Shown one piece after another: positions 8,414 to 15,674 of a DNA stretch of 31,322 nt. The DNA comes from JAYEIA01 sp964472505 (GTDB taxonomy: Bacteria; Bacteroidota; Bacteroidia; Bacteroidales; JAADGE01): the NCBI GenBank assembly GCA_964472505.1, contig CAYYQW010000046.1, positions 1-31,322 on the forward strand, read 5' to 3'. A program made the translations under genes and the position numbers. The first letter of the stretch is position 1; each line of letters begins with the position of its first letter. The notes beneath the pieces were generated by a model that was not told where the DNA came from, ran no database searches, and was given only the letters and a program-made list of their open reading frames with translations.

Positions 8414-9149
8414 AGTTGAAGTGTAAAATTCTGTTTAAGCCGTTAAGTACTAAATTTGGCTCTGCAAATATCTTTTTTTTTAACTTGTTTTCAAAGAAAA
8501 ATATGTCTCCGCCTGTCAGAACTGTTTTTAAATTAGGGTATTTGCTTGTATAATGGTTAATATAGCCTAAAATTTCAAAATACATTCCGTTTTGCACGCC
8601 GGCTTTTATGGCATTTTCGGTTGTTTGCCCTTTTAGCTCGCTAAAATTATTGTCCGGTTTTACTTGGGGTAATCGTTCTGTCATTTGGTGCAGTGCATTG
8701 AAACGCATATTTATGCCGGGCGAAATTATGCCTCCCAAAAACTCATCTTCTTCCGAAATAAAATCAATGGTCAGCGCCGTTCCGGCATCAACTGTCAAAA
8801 CGTTACAATGCGGGAAAATATTGTTGGCTCCCACAGCCGCTGCTATACGGTCTTTGCCGAGTGTCGGTTGAGTTTTATAGGCATTTTTTATGGGCAAAGC
8901 TGTGTGCTCATCCAAATGTATTACATGCGGTATTTTCGTCAAAACTTTTTGCAAAAAATCCGGTAAATTTCTTTTTACCGATGATACAACAGCATGGTGA
9001 ATATCTGATTTGTGCTTTTTAAAGAATCTAAGGAATTCTTCTTCTCTTTCAGGCTTACCGCTATGTAAAACTATAATTTTCAGAAGTTCATCATTTGAAA
9101 AAAATGCAATTTTAGTAAAAGAATTTCCTATGTCTGCAATCAGGTTCAT
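8397..9149 (-). CDS. coaX: Type III pantothenate kinase
   Basis: CoaX phosphorylates pantothenate, the first step of coenzyme A synthesis, in the cytoplasm; type III enzymes need a monovalent cation and resist feedback by CoA. Starting from the ATG at 9149 (250 residues), the ASKHA-fold motifs are all visible: phosphate loop 'DIGNSFTKIAF' at residues 6-16, 'GKDR' at 98-101 with the catalytic Asp100, 'DAGTALTIDFI' from residue 121, and 'GGIISPGINMRFNAL'. A longer form beginning at a TTG 12 nt upstream is possible, but the family normally starts one or two residues before this DIGN motif. Its 3' end overlaps the following barrel-protein gene by 17 bp. The other side is a short divergent promoter region shared with a response regulator. 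Confidence 0.95.
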   Translation of the reverse strand: MNLIADIGNSFTKIAFFSNDELLKIIVLHSGKPEREEEFLRFFKKHKSDIHHAVVSSVKRNLPDFLQKVLTKIPHVIHLDEHTALPIKNAYKTQPTLGKDRIAAAVGANNIFPHCNVLTVDAGTALTIDFISEEDEFLGGIISPGINMRFNALHQMTERLPQVKPDNNFSELKGQTTENAIKAGVQNGMYFEILGYINHYTSKYPNLKTVLTGGDIFFFENKLKKKIFAEPNLVLNGLNRILHFNYVQKN

Positions 9150-9171
9150 ATTATTGGTCAATTTTTTGCAA

Positions 9172-9179
9172 CAAAAATA
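9172..9179 (-). promoter_or_regulatory. Possible coaX -7 element
   Basis: The minus strand reads TATTTTTG, a full match to TAnnTTTG, 22 nt upstream of the coaX ATG. No -33 TTTG is found at the expected spacing. The leader would be very short. Confidence 0.3.
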
Positions 9180-9200
9180 AGTAAATAGTTTTTTATCTTA

Positions 9201-9208
9201 TACGTTTG
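9201..9208 (+). promoter_or_regulatory. Possible response-regulator -7 element
   Basis: TACGTTTG matches TAnnTTTG and lies 34 nt upstream of the ATG at 9243. It is back to back with the candidate coaX element 22 bp away. No clear -33 TTTG at 19-21 nt, so this is tentative. Confidence 0.35.
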
Positions 9209-9242
9209 TTGTATTTTTACAGGGCAAAAATTTATTTTACCT

Positions 9243-9647
9243 ATGGAAAAGACGGAAGCTAACAGCGTGTTGGTTGTGGAAGATGACACTATGCTGTGTA
9301 CAATTTTTGAAATGTTTATAAAAGAACTGGGTTACAAACATACGGCAACTGTACCAAACGGTGAAGAAGCCCTAAAAGTTTGTCGTCAAAAAAAGCCGGA
9401 TTTGGTGTTGATGGATATACACCTTGGCGGAGAACCGGACGGTATAGCTACGGCCGATATTATGGGTAAAGAAATGGATATTCCGGTTATATATATATCC
9501 GGCGATCACGATACCGAAACCGTTCAGAAAGCCGTTTTAAGAAACACTTACGGATTTTTGATAAAACCCATTCATAAAGAAACCCTTAAGCTGAATATTG
9601 AATTTGGATTTGCCAAACATAAACTACTTAAACAGCTGAATGTTTAA
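9243..9647 (+). CDS. Stand-alone response regulator (receiver domain only)
   Basis: A 134-residue CheY-like protein consisting of one REC domain and no output domain. The acidic pocket (E13, D14, D15), the phospho-acceptor D58 ('LVLMDIHLGG'), the switch Ser86 ('IYISGD') and the conserved K108 ('FLIKPI') are all present, so it should accept phosphate from a histidine kinase. No partner kinase gene is adjacent; the nearest kinase in the window is the hybrid enzyme at 16704. Its last 8 bp overlap the start of the exported YidD-like gene, a tight and unusual pairing. Such single-domain regulators act by protein-protein contact or in phosphorelays. Function beyond that cannot be read from the sequence. 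Confidence 0.92.
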   Translation: MEKTEANSVLVVEDDTMLCTIFEMFIKELGYKHTATVPNGEEALKVCRQKKPDLVLMDIHLGGEPDGIATADIMGKEMDIPVIYISGDHDTETVQKAVLRNTYGFLIKPIHKETLKLNIEFGFAKHKLLKQLNV

Positions 9648-9993
9648 ACAAAGCTTGCTTTTTCTTTTTATAGTTAACAGTTCGTTTGCCCAAAATCCGG
9701 ATATAAGTGATTTTTATTCACTCCACGCTGATTCTAAGCGGACAGTTGAGTCTTCTAATGAAGGCATGGCCGGCTATCTGTTTTCCGTATATAAAGAATA
9801 TATTTCTTCGCAAGATAAAAACAGCTGTGTTTATACGCCGTCATGTTCGGAATATGCACTTAGGGCAAGCCAAAAAATAGGGATATTACTTGCACTGCCC
9901 CAAATATTTGATCGCTTGCTGCGTTGTAATTCGGTTCATGCCGCTCATTATCCCACAGATCCGGAAACCGGTTTGGCTTTGGATGAACCTTAG
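9640..9993 (+). CDS. yidD: YidD-like membrane protein insertion factor with signal peptide
   Basis: YidD is thought to help YidC/Sec insert inner-membrane proteins. This 117-residue protein carries the YidD core: 'CVYTPSCSEYAL' (C63 and C69), then a helix, then 'RLLRCN' (C96), matching the family pattern CxFxPSCSxY...RC. It differs from the textbook protein, which is about 70-85 residues and cytoplasmic. Here the core is preceded by an apparent signal peptide (MFKQSLLFLFIVNSSFA) and about 40 extra residues, so the core would lie outside the cytoplasm or be tethered to the membrane. It overlaps the response-regulator gene by 8 bp and is followed by the Nif3-family gene after 39 bp. No yidC or rnpA is nearby. 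Family assignment is good; localisation is inferred. Confidence 0.8.
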   Translation: MFKQSLLFLFIVNSSFAQNPDISDFYSLHADSKRTVESSNEGMAGYLFSVYKEYISSQDKNSCVYTPSCSEYALRASQKIGILLALPQIFDRLLRCNSVHAAHYPTDPETGLALDEP

Positions 9994-10032
9994 CCGAGCG
10001 CCAATCAAATAATTACAAAAATAATACTTCAC

Positions 10033-11127
10033 ATGATAATAAAAGAACTTACGGATTTTTTGGAAAGCCTTGCTCCTAAAGCACTTCAGGAAAGTTATGA
10101 TAATGCCGGATTAATAACCGGCAATGCTGCAGACAAAATACAAGGCGTACTTATTAGTTTAGATATTACGGAAGCTGTTATTGAAGAAGCTGTTGAAAAA
10201 GGTGCCAACCTGATTGTGGCACATCATCCCATTATTTTTAAAGGCTTAAAACGACTTACCGGCGATGATTACGTGCAACGGTGTATCATTAAAGCCGTAA
10301 AAAATAATATAGCCCTTTATGCTGCTCATACCAATATTGATAATGTATTGGGAGGAGTGAACAGCAAAATAGCCGAGCTGACGGGCTTGAAAAATACCGA
10401 TATTCTCAGTCCGCAAAAAGGACGATTGCGAAAACTGGTAACATTTGTTCCCGGAGCACAGTTGGAGGAAGTACGCGAAGCATTATTTGCTGCCGGTGCC
10501 GGGCATATCGGTAATTACGATAAGTGCAGCTATAATCTGGAAGGCAGCGGCACATTCCGAGCCGGAGAAAATACAGATCCTTTTGTAGGAAAACAAGGCG
10601 AACTTCATACCGAGCCGGAAGTACGAACCGAAACCATTTATCCGGATTATCATGAAGCCTCGGTAATCAGAGCATTGCACAAAGCGCATCCCTACGAAGA
10701 GCCGGCTTATGATATATATGCTTTAGAAAATGAGCATCAGCAAATCGGAGCCGGAATTATCGGAGATTTGCCTTACGAAGAACCGGCTTTGGATTTCCTG
10801 AAAAAAATAAAAAAAATATTTAATACCGGCTGCATAAGGCATACTGCATTGAAAGGAAAAAGTATAAAAAAAGCCGCGTTTTGCGGAGGATCGGGAAGTT
10901 TTCTGCTTTCTGCCGCCAAAGCTCGGAAAGCCGACATTTTTATAAGTGCCGATTTTAAATATCATGAATTTTTTGATGCCGAAGATGATATAATTATTGC
11001 AGATATCGGACATTACGAAAGTGAACAATATACAAAAAATCTTTTTTATGAGTTGATTACGAAAAATTTTTCTAATTTTGCGTGCTCAATATCAGCAATC
11101 AATACTAATCCGATAAATTATTTATAA
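10033..11127 (+). CDS. Nif3/YqfO-family metal-dependent protein
   Basis: A 364-residue member of the Nif3 family (DUF34), often labelled 'GTP cyclohydrolase 1 type 2', though the true cellular role is unsettled. The dinuclear metal site is visible in the N-terminal half: H64-H65 in 'VAHHPIIF' and H99/D103 in 'AAHTNID'. The matching C-terminal motif is 'DIGHYESEQ'. Between the two halves, about residues 130-235, lies the extra CutA/PII-like domain found in the longer, YqfO-type members; 'AHPYEEPAYDIY' is its signature. The next gene begins 1 bp after its stop, and this pairing with a zinc-ribbon protein is common in bacteria. Length and motifs indicate an intact protein. Confidence 0.93.
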   Translation: MIIKELTDFLESLAPKALQESYDNAGLITGNAADKIQGVLISLDITEAVIEEAVEKGANLIVAHHPIIFKGLKRLTGDDYVQRCIIKAVKNNIALYAAHTNIDNVLGGVNSKIAELTGLKNTDILSPQKGRLRKLVTFVPGAQLEEVREALFAAGAGHIGNYDKCSYNLEGSGTFRAGENTDPFVGKQGELHTEPEVRTETIYPDYHEASVIRALHKAHPYEEPAYDIYALENEHQQIGAGIIGDLPYEEPALDFLKKIKKIFNTGCIRHTALKGKSIKKAAFCGGSGSFLLSAAKARKADIFISADFKYHEFFDAEDDIIIADIGHYESEQYTKNLFYELITKNFSNFACSISAINTNPINYL

Positions 11128-11128
11128 A

Positions 11129-11890
11129 ATGGCCGGAACAACCAAGAAAATGAAGACCGAAGATAAATTAAAAAAGCTTTATGAATTGCAAACTGTAGAT
11201 TCTCAGATAGATGAGATAAGAAATCTAAGAGGAAGTTTGCCGCTCGAAATTGAAGAGATTGAATTGGACGTAAAAAAAATGCAAGCACGCATTGATGAAG
11301 CAGATGAAATAAGCAAATCGCTTGAAAAATCAATATCGGAAAGGAAACACGAAGCAAAAGAAGCTGAAGCTCTAATTAAAAAGTACAAAGAACAGCAAAA
11401 AAATGTACGTAATAACAGGGAATTTGATTCTTTAAGCAAAGAAATTGAGTACCAAGGGCTTGAAATACAGTTATGCGAAAAACGTATTAAAGAATATTCC
11501 GAAAAAATTGCCGAAAATGAAAAGCTTTTAGATATTCTAAAAGAACAAGCTGAAGATAAAAACGAAGATTTAAAATATAAGCAAAACGAGCTGAAGGGAA
11601 TTGAAAATGAGACGAAAGGCGATGAAGAACGCTTGACGAAAGCAGCTGAAAAATTGCGTAAAGAAATTCCGGAGAGCCTTTTGGATATTTATGATCGAAT
11701 TCGAAGCACGGTCTTTGACGGTTTGGCAGTTGTAAAAGTTGAACGCTCGGCTTGTGGCGGTTGTTACAGTATTTTACCCGCACAGCGTGAAATTGATATT
11801 CAAACTTCTCGTGAAATTATGTATTGTGAGGAATGTGGCCGTCTTTTGGTCTCTCCGGCAATTGACTCTGACGAAACAGAAAATAAATAG
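11129..11890 (+). CDS. Coiled-coil protein with C-terminal C4 zinc ribbon
   Basis: A 253-residue protein. Residues 1 to about 185 are almost wholly charged helix, predicted to form a long antiparallel coiled coil. The C-terminus is a zinc ribbon with two CxxC knuckles: 'CGGCYSILP' and, about 25 residues later, 'CEECGRLLV'. This is the C4-type zinc-ribbon family (CdsZ/DUF164-like) often encoded next to nif3, as here with a 1-bp gap. Proteins of this shape are suspected to bind nucleic acids or partner proteins, but the bacterial role is not settled. It is the last gene of the plus-strand operon starting at 9243 and is followed by a strong terminator. Confidence 0.88.
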   Translation: MAGTTKKMKTEDKLKKLYELQTVDSQIDEIRNLRGSLPLEIEEIELDVKKMQARIDEADEISKSLEKSISERKHEAKEAEALIKKYKEQQKNVRNNREFDSLSKEIEYQGLEIQLCEKRIKEYSEKIAENEKLLDILKEQAEDKNEDLKYKQNELKGIENETKGDEERLTKAAEKLRKEIPESLLDIYDRIRSTVFDGLAVVKVERSACGGCYSILPAQREIDIQTSREIMYCEECGRLLVSPAIDSDETENK

Positions 11891-11907
11891 ATTAACAGAT
11901 TTGTTGT

Positions 11908-11941
11908 AAAAAAAGCTTGCCGATATGGGCAAGCTTTTTTT
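11908..11941. terminator. Bidirectional terminator between converging genes
   Basis: A 14-bp stem, with GC core GCTTGCC (11915-11921) and GGCAAGC (11928-11934) flanked by seven A:T pairs on each side, closes a 6-nt loop. It has T-tracts in both directions, so it can end the zinc-ribbon gene (+, stop at 11890) and the cyclophilin gene (-, stop at 11975). Confidence 0.88.
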
Positions 11942-11974
11942 ATGTATGATAATTATTGTAATATTTAGCAAGAT

Positions 11975-12409
11975 TTATTCTTCAATTATTACTTGTTTTA
12001 TTTTATCACCTTGTTCAATTTTGTCAATAACCTCAAGGCCTTCGGTTACTTTTCCGAAGCAGGTATGCACCCCGTCTAAGTGTGCGGTGTTTTCTCTGCC
12101 GTGGCAAATAAAGAATTGTGATCCGCCGGTATCTTTGCCTGCGTGAGCCATTGACAAAACGCCGCGATCATGATACTGTTTGTCTCCCCGGGTTTCGCAC
12201 TTGATGGCGTATCCGGGCCCGCCGGTACCGTCTCCTTTAGGATCTCCGCCTTGTATTACAAATGAAGGAATTACTCTGTGAAAGTTTAATCCGTCGTAAA
12301 AGCCCTCTTTGGAAAGTTTTGTGAAATTAGCTACTGTGTTTGGAGCTGCATCATCGTAAAACTCTATCAGCATATCTCCTTTTTCCGTAATCATTTTACC
12401 TTTTGTCAT
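11975..12409 (-). CDS. Cyclophilin-type peptidyl-prolyl cis-trans isomerase
   Basis: This enzyme speeds cis-trans isomerisation of prolyl bonds during protein folding. The 144-residue single-domain protein has the catalytic Arg in 'FHRVIPSFVIQGGDP', the 'GSQFFI' strand, and 'LDGVHTCFGKV'. The Trp that typically contacts cyclosporin in human CypA appears as His in 'TAHLDG', as in many bacterial cyclophilins. There is no signal peptide, so it should be cytoplasmic. It follows an FKBP-type isomerase on the same strand, separated by 108 bp that contain a long hairpin. The start ATG at 12409 gives a normal short N-terminus. Confidence 0.95.
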   Translation of the reverse strand: MTKGKMITEKGDMLIEFYDDAAPNTVANFTKLSKEGFYDGLNFHRVIPSFVIQGGDPKGDGTGGPGYAIKCETRGDKQYHDRGVLSMAHAGKDTGGSQFFICHGRENTAHLDGVHTCFGKVTEGLEVIDKIEQGDKIKQVIIEE

Positions 12410-12461
12410 AATTGTATATTTTTTATGCTACTCTGATTGTTTGTAAATGGTTTTTCTACAA

Positions 12462-12498
12462 CAAAGTTGTATAAACTAAATTTGTCTATACAACTTTG
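12462..12498. repeat. Long inverted repeat between the two isomerase genes
   Basis: Perfect 12-bp arms, CAAAGTTGTATA (12462-12473) and TATACAACTTTG (12487-12498), enclose a 13-nt loop. It lies 20 nt past the FKBP gene stop (12518), so it could be a terminator, but only a weak T-rich stretch follows on the minus strand. Its outer core CAACTTTG also occurs in the left-end repeat at 108-115, so it may belong to a dispersed palindrome family. Confidence 0.6.
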
Positions 12499-12517
12499 CA
12501 GTATTTTTTTAAACTTT

Positions 12518-13195
12518 TTATTCTTCGCTTCCTATTGATACAAGTTCCACTTTAAAAATAAGTGTACTGTAGGGCGGAATTTGTCCGGCTTGGCGGGGTC
12601 CGTAGGCTAAGTCGTGGGGCAGATAAATTTCCCATACAGCACCTTCTTTCATTAGTTGAAGCGCTTCGGTCCAACCCGGAATCACTTGGTTTAATCCAAA
12701 TGTTGCCGGTTCGCCTCTTTCGTAAGAGCTGTCGAAAGTAGTACCGTCAATCAGAGTTCCTTCATAGTGAACCGTTACTTGGTCGGTAGCATCGGGTTGT
12801 TCTCCGGTTCCTTCCTTAATTACTTTGTATTGAAGTCCGCTTTCGGTTGTTTCTATACCTTCTTTTTTTAAATTGTCGGCAAGGAATTTTTCGCCTGCAT
12901 CAATGTTTACCTGATGCTTGGATTGTTCTTTCTTTTCAAAGAAATCCTGAATGGTTTTGTTAGCTTCTTCCGGAGTCATTGCGCCTTTGTCTTCTTTGAT
13001 GTCAATGAGTGCTTTGCCCAACATTACGGGGTCCAGTTCTATTGAATCTTTTTTCAGGTTATCGCCAATGCTTATTCCGAATGCATAGCTTAAAGAGTCT
13101 TCTTTAGTTTTCAGTTCTGCTTTTTCCATTTGTTTCTGTGTGTCACAGCTTGCAAAAATAAGTGCAACCAGTGCTAAAATTACTGTTTTTTTCAT
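12518..13195 (-). CDS. FKBP-type peptidyl-prolyl isomerase lipoprotein
   Basis: A 225-residue exported isomerase. The signal peptide ends in a lipobox, 'LIFASC', with Cys17 as the lipid-carrying residue, so the mature protein is membrane anchored and faces the periplasm or cell surface. Residues about 30-110 form the helical dimerisation domain seen in FkpA and Mip ('SYAFGISIGDNLKK', 'FLADNLKKEGIETTESGLQY'). The C-terminal FKBP domain shows 'VTVHYEGTLIDGTTFDSSY', 'VIPGWTEALQLM' and 'AYGPRQAGQIPPYSTLIF', keeping the usual active-site residues. The likely role is folding of exported proteins. Length matches FkpA-like proteins. It stands between two gaps and may have its own promoter, but I found no convincing box. 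Confidence 0.94.
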   Translation of the reverse strand: MKKTVILALVALIFASCDTQKQMEKAELKTKEDSLSYAFGISIGDNLKKDSIELDPVMLGKALIDIKEDKGAMTPEEANKTIQDFFEKKEQSKHQVNIDAGEKFLADNLKKEGIETTESGLQYKVIKEGTGEQPDATDQVTVHYEGTLIDGTTFDSSYERGEPATFGLNQVIPGWTEALQLMKEGAVWEIYLPHDLAYGPRQAGQIPPYSTLIFKVELVSIGSEE

Positions 13196-13289
13196 GGGTA
13201 TTTATTCTTGTTTAAAGAGTTTGATTAAGAATGCAATAATACATAATAATAATGAAATTTTATAATAATTGCTCAACTATTCCGCCAAT

Positions 13290-14594
13290 TTAGTTTGTTC
13301 CGTTGATGCTTTTCCATTTGCCCTGAGCGCGCATAACTTGTTCTATAACGTCTCTTACGCAGCCTGTTCCGCCGGGTTTATCTGATATGTAATGAGAAAT
13401 ACTTTGAATTTCCTCTACGGCATCCGCCGGACAAGTAGCCAGTGCGCAGCGCTTCATGACCGTGTAATCCGGAATATCATCGCCCATATAGAGTACATCT
13501 TCGGCTTTTAGATTGTTAATTTTGAGAAAGTCATCAAAATCTTTGTTTTTATCGGACGATTCCAGATATACATGGCGTACGCCGAGCTTATCGAAACGTG
13601 AACGAACCGATTCTGAATCGCCGCCGGTGATAATGCCGATATTATAACCGGCCTCGGCGGCAGTTTTTACGGCAAAACCGTCTTTTACGTTCATGTGTCG
13701 CATTAATTTTCCGTCGGAGTGCAGTATAATAAGATCCGAAAATACGCCGTCCACATCAAATACAAAGGCTTTTATATCTTTAAGGCGCTCTTTAAAATTA
13801 TCCATAAAATTATTTTTGTGATGTCTGTAAATACTTGAGGACACAAAAGTATAAATCTTTTGGAAATCCGGAAGTTCTTTTAATATTTCGGAATGACGAC
13901 CAAGTGTTTCGGAATCATTTCGCAAGGCAGGTCCGGTCTGGGATTGGCGAGCACCGTACGACAGGGCTTTTCTTGTGGTTTCTTTTATCAAGGGGCGAAG
14001 TATTTTGAAATCTATTCCGAAAAATTCCAACAATGACTCGGCCATAGCCGTTTGGTGATTGGCAAAATTACAGGCAAAAACAGCAGCGAGATGAATTTTT
14101 TCTCTCTGTGCCGAATTCATTATTCTTACATCGGAGCTTATTTTACCGGCTATTTGCATGGCTCTTTGCGTATTTTCCGGCGTATTGCCTTCTGCGCATA
14201 TTGGAATTTTTCTGAAATTTAAGGGTATGTTTTTGCTGAATGTTTGGAGCGGGTAGAGCACACCGAAATTTTTTGTCAAAGGCTCAAATACAGATGCGGG
14301 AATACTTCCGGCGGTATGCAGGCAGAGGGCATCGGAAATCCTTCGTTTCAATACCGGCTTTTTAGCCAACTGTTTAAGCGCGGTATCTTTTATCGAAAAA
14401 ATATAAATATCGGCTTTAGGGAGTTTTTCCGTATCATTTCCGTAGGCTATTTGGTGTTTTTGGCCGAGTTCGGCTGCCGATGACAGGCTTTTACTGTAAA
14501 TATATTTGGGTTTCATGCCGTTGGCGGAAAGAGCTTTGCAAAGATGCCAAGCTACATTTCCCGCACCAATCAGAACAATGGATAAAGTTTGCAT
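13290..14594 (-). CDS. DUF2520 Rossmann protein fused to a KdsC-like phosphatase
   Basis: One open frame of 434 residues joins two proteins that in Bacteroidota are normally adjacent but separate genes (from memory). Residues 1 to about 255 are a Rossmann/DUF2520 oxidoreductase-like protein: nucleotide loop 'GAGNVAWHLCKAL' with GAGN at 10-13, 'LHTAGSIPASVF', 'YPLQTFS' and 'FACNFANHQ'. Residues 264-434 are a complete HAD phosphatase of the 3-deoxy-D-manno-octulosonate 8-phosphate phosphatase type: nucleophile D280 and D282 in 'FVFDVDGV', 'IITGGDS', 'YMGDDIPDY', and the C-terminal 'KPGGTGCVRDVIE'. That half would release phosphate from Kdo-8-P for LPS core synthesis. Met264 (ATG at 13805) begins exactly where a stand-alone KdsC would, so internal initiation is also possible. 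The oxidoreductase substrate is unknown. Confidence 0.88.
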   Translation of the reverse strand: MQTLSIVLIGAGNVAWHLCKALSANGMKPKYIYSKSLSSAAELGQKHQIAYGNDTEKLPKADIYIFSIKDTALKQLAKKPVLKRRISDALCLHTAGSIPASVFEPLTKNFGVLYPLQTFSKNIPLNFRKIPICAEGNTPENTQRAMQIAGKISSDVRIMNSAQREKIHLAAVFACNFANHQTAMAESLLEFFGIDFKILRPLIKETTRKALSYGARQSQTGPALRNDSETLGRHSEILKELPDFQKIYTFVSSSIYRHHKNNFMDNFKERLKDIKAFVFDVDGVFSDLIILHSDGKLMRHMNVKDGFAVKTAAEAGYNIGIITGGDSESVRSRFDKLGVRHVYLESSDKNKDFDDFLKINNLKAEDVLYMGDDIPDYTVMKRCALATCPADAVEEIQSISHYISDKPGGTGCVRDVIEQVMRAQGKWKSINGTN

Positions 14595-14613
14595 GGTATT
14601 AAAATTAAAGAAA

Positions 14614-14642
14614 AAGGAGAAAATTCAAAGAACTTTCTCCTT
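14614..14642 (-). terminator. Terminator after etfA
   Basis: Arms AAGGAGAAA (14614-14622) and TTTCTCCTT (14634-14642) pair perfectly around an 11-nt loop. On the minus strand a T-rich tail follows. It lies 27 nt past the etfA stop and just before the next gene start at 14594. Confidence 0.7.
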
Positions 14643-14668
14643 ATCCGTTCCTAAGTGAATGGGTTTTT

Positions 14669-15643
14669 CTATTGATCAGACAGAAATTTTTTCAAAGATT
14701 CATTTAGTTTGGGCACCACTTCAAAGGCATCTCCTACAATTCCGTAGTCAGCCGATTCAAAAACCGGAGCTTCATCATCGGTATTTATGGCTACAATTAC
14801 TTTGGAGCCGTTTATGCCGGCCATGTGTTGTACCGCTCCTGATATGGCTATGGCAAAATATAAATTGGGGGCAACAATTTTACCGGTTTGTCCCACATGT
14901 TCTTCATGCGGACGCCAGCCTAAATCAGAAACCGGGCGGGAACAAGCTGTTGCTGCGCCTAAAGTTTCAGCCATTTCTTCTATCATTCCCCAATTATCGG
15001 GACCGTCTAATCCGCGTCCTGCAGATACTATAATGTCGGCATCGGTTACCGATAATTTACCTTCGTTTTTCATTATTTCGGTTGGCTGCACTCCGTAGGC
15101 ATTTTCGGGTATCTCGGCAGAGAAATCTTCAGTTGTAATTTCTGTCGGATTTTCTTTTATTTCATAAGAATTTTGTGTGAGCGTAAGCAATTTTACATCC
15201 GATTTTAGTACAACTTCACCAAATGCTTTTCCGGTATATACTTTCTTTTTCACCGTAAAAGGATCGAAAGAAGAAGGCAGTTCGGTAACTTCCGATGCTG
15301 CTGAGGCATCTAATTTAATGCTTACTGCCGGAGCCAAGGCTTTTCCTTCCGGATTATTTGGGAACAGCACAAGTTTAGATGATTCTGCTTTGGCGGCTTC
15401 TGCAATAATTTTTGCATAGGCCGGCACCGAGAAATCTTTTAATTTATCGTCTTTGGCAACCAAGAGTTTTGATGCACCGTATTTAGCTAATTCCTGAACA
15501 GCCTCATCGCTTACTTCACCTATGGTAAGTGCTGTAATGCTGCCCTTGAGTTCTTCATTCATTGCTGCGGCATAGCTGATAAGCTCATAAGTGGCTTTTT
15601 TAAACTTGCCGTTGAAATTTTGGGTATATATTAATATTGACAT
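14669..15643 (-). CDS. etfA: Electron transfer flavoprotein, alpha subunit
   Basis: EtfA binds FAD and, with EtfB, shuttles electrons from dehydrogenases such as acyl-CoA dehydrogenase to a quinone reductase or other acceptor. The 324-residue protein has the family's C-terminal FAD domain: 'SAGRGLDGPDNWG', 'SRPVSDLGWRPHEEHVGQTG', 'AIAISGAVQHMAGI' and 'VAINTDDEAPVFESADYGIVGD'. The N-terminal half is the alpha/beta domain that packs against EtfB. It follows etfB after 31 bp, the usual order, so the two are co-transcribed. A terminator ends the unit. No ferredoxin-like or bifurcating partner genes (for example an acyl-CoA dehydrogenase) are in the window, so the electron donor cannot be named. 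Confidence 0.96.
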   Translation of the reverse strand: MSILIYTQNFNGKFKKATYELISYAAAMNEELKGSITALTIGEVSDEAVQELAKYGASKLLVAKDDKLKDFSVPAYAKIIAEAAKAESSKLVLFPNNPEGKALAPAVSIKLDASAASEVTELPSSFDPFTVKKKVYTGKAFGEVVLKSDVKLLTLTQNSYEIKENPTEITTEDFSAEIPENAYGVQPTEIMKNEGKLSVTDADIIVSAGRGLDGPDNWGMIEEMAETLGAATACSRPVSDLGWRPHEEHVGQTGKIVAPNLYFAIAISGAVQHMAGINGSKVIVAINTDDEAPVFESADYGIVGDAFEVVPKLNESLKKFLSDQ

Positions 15644-15674
15644 AATTTTTGTTTTTAGAGTTACGAAATAAGGA

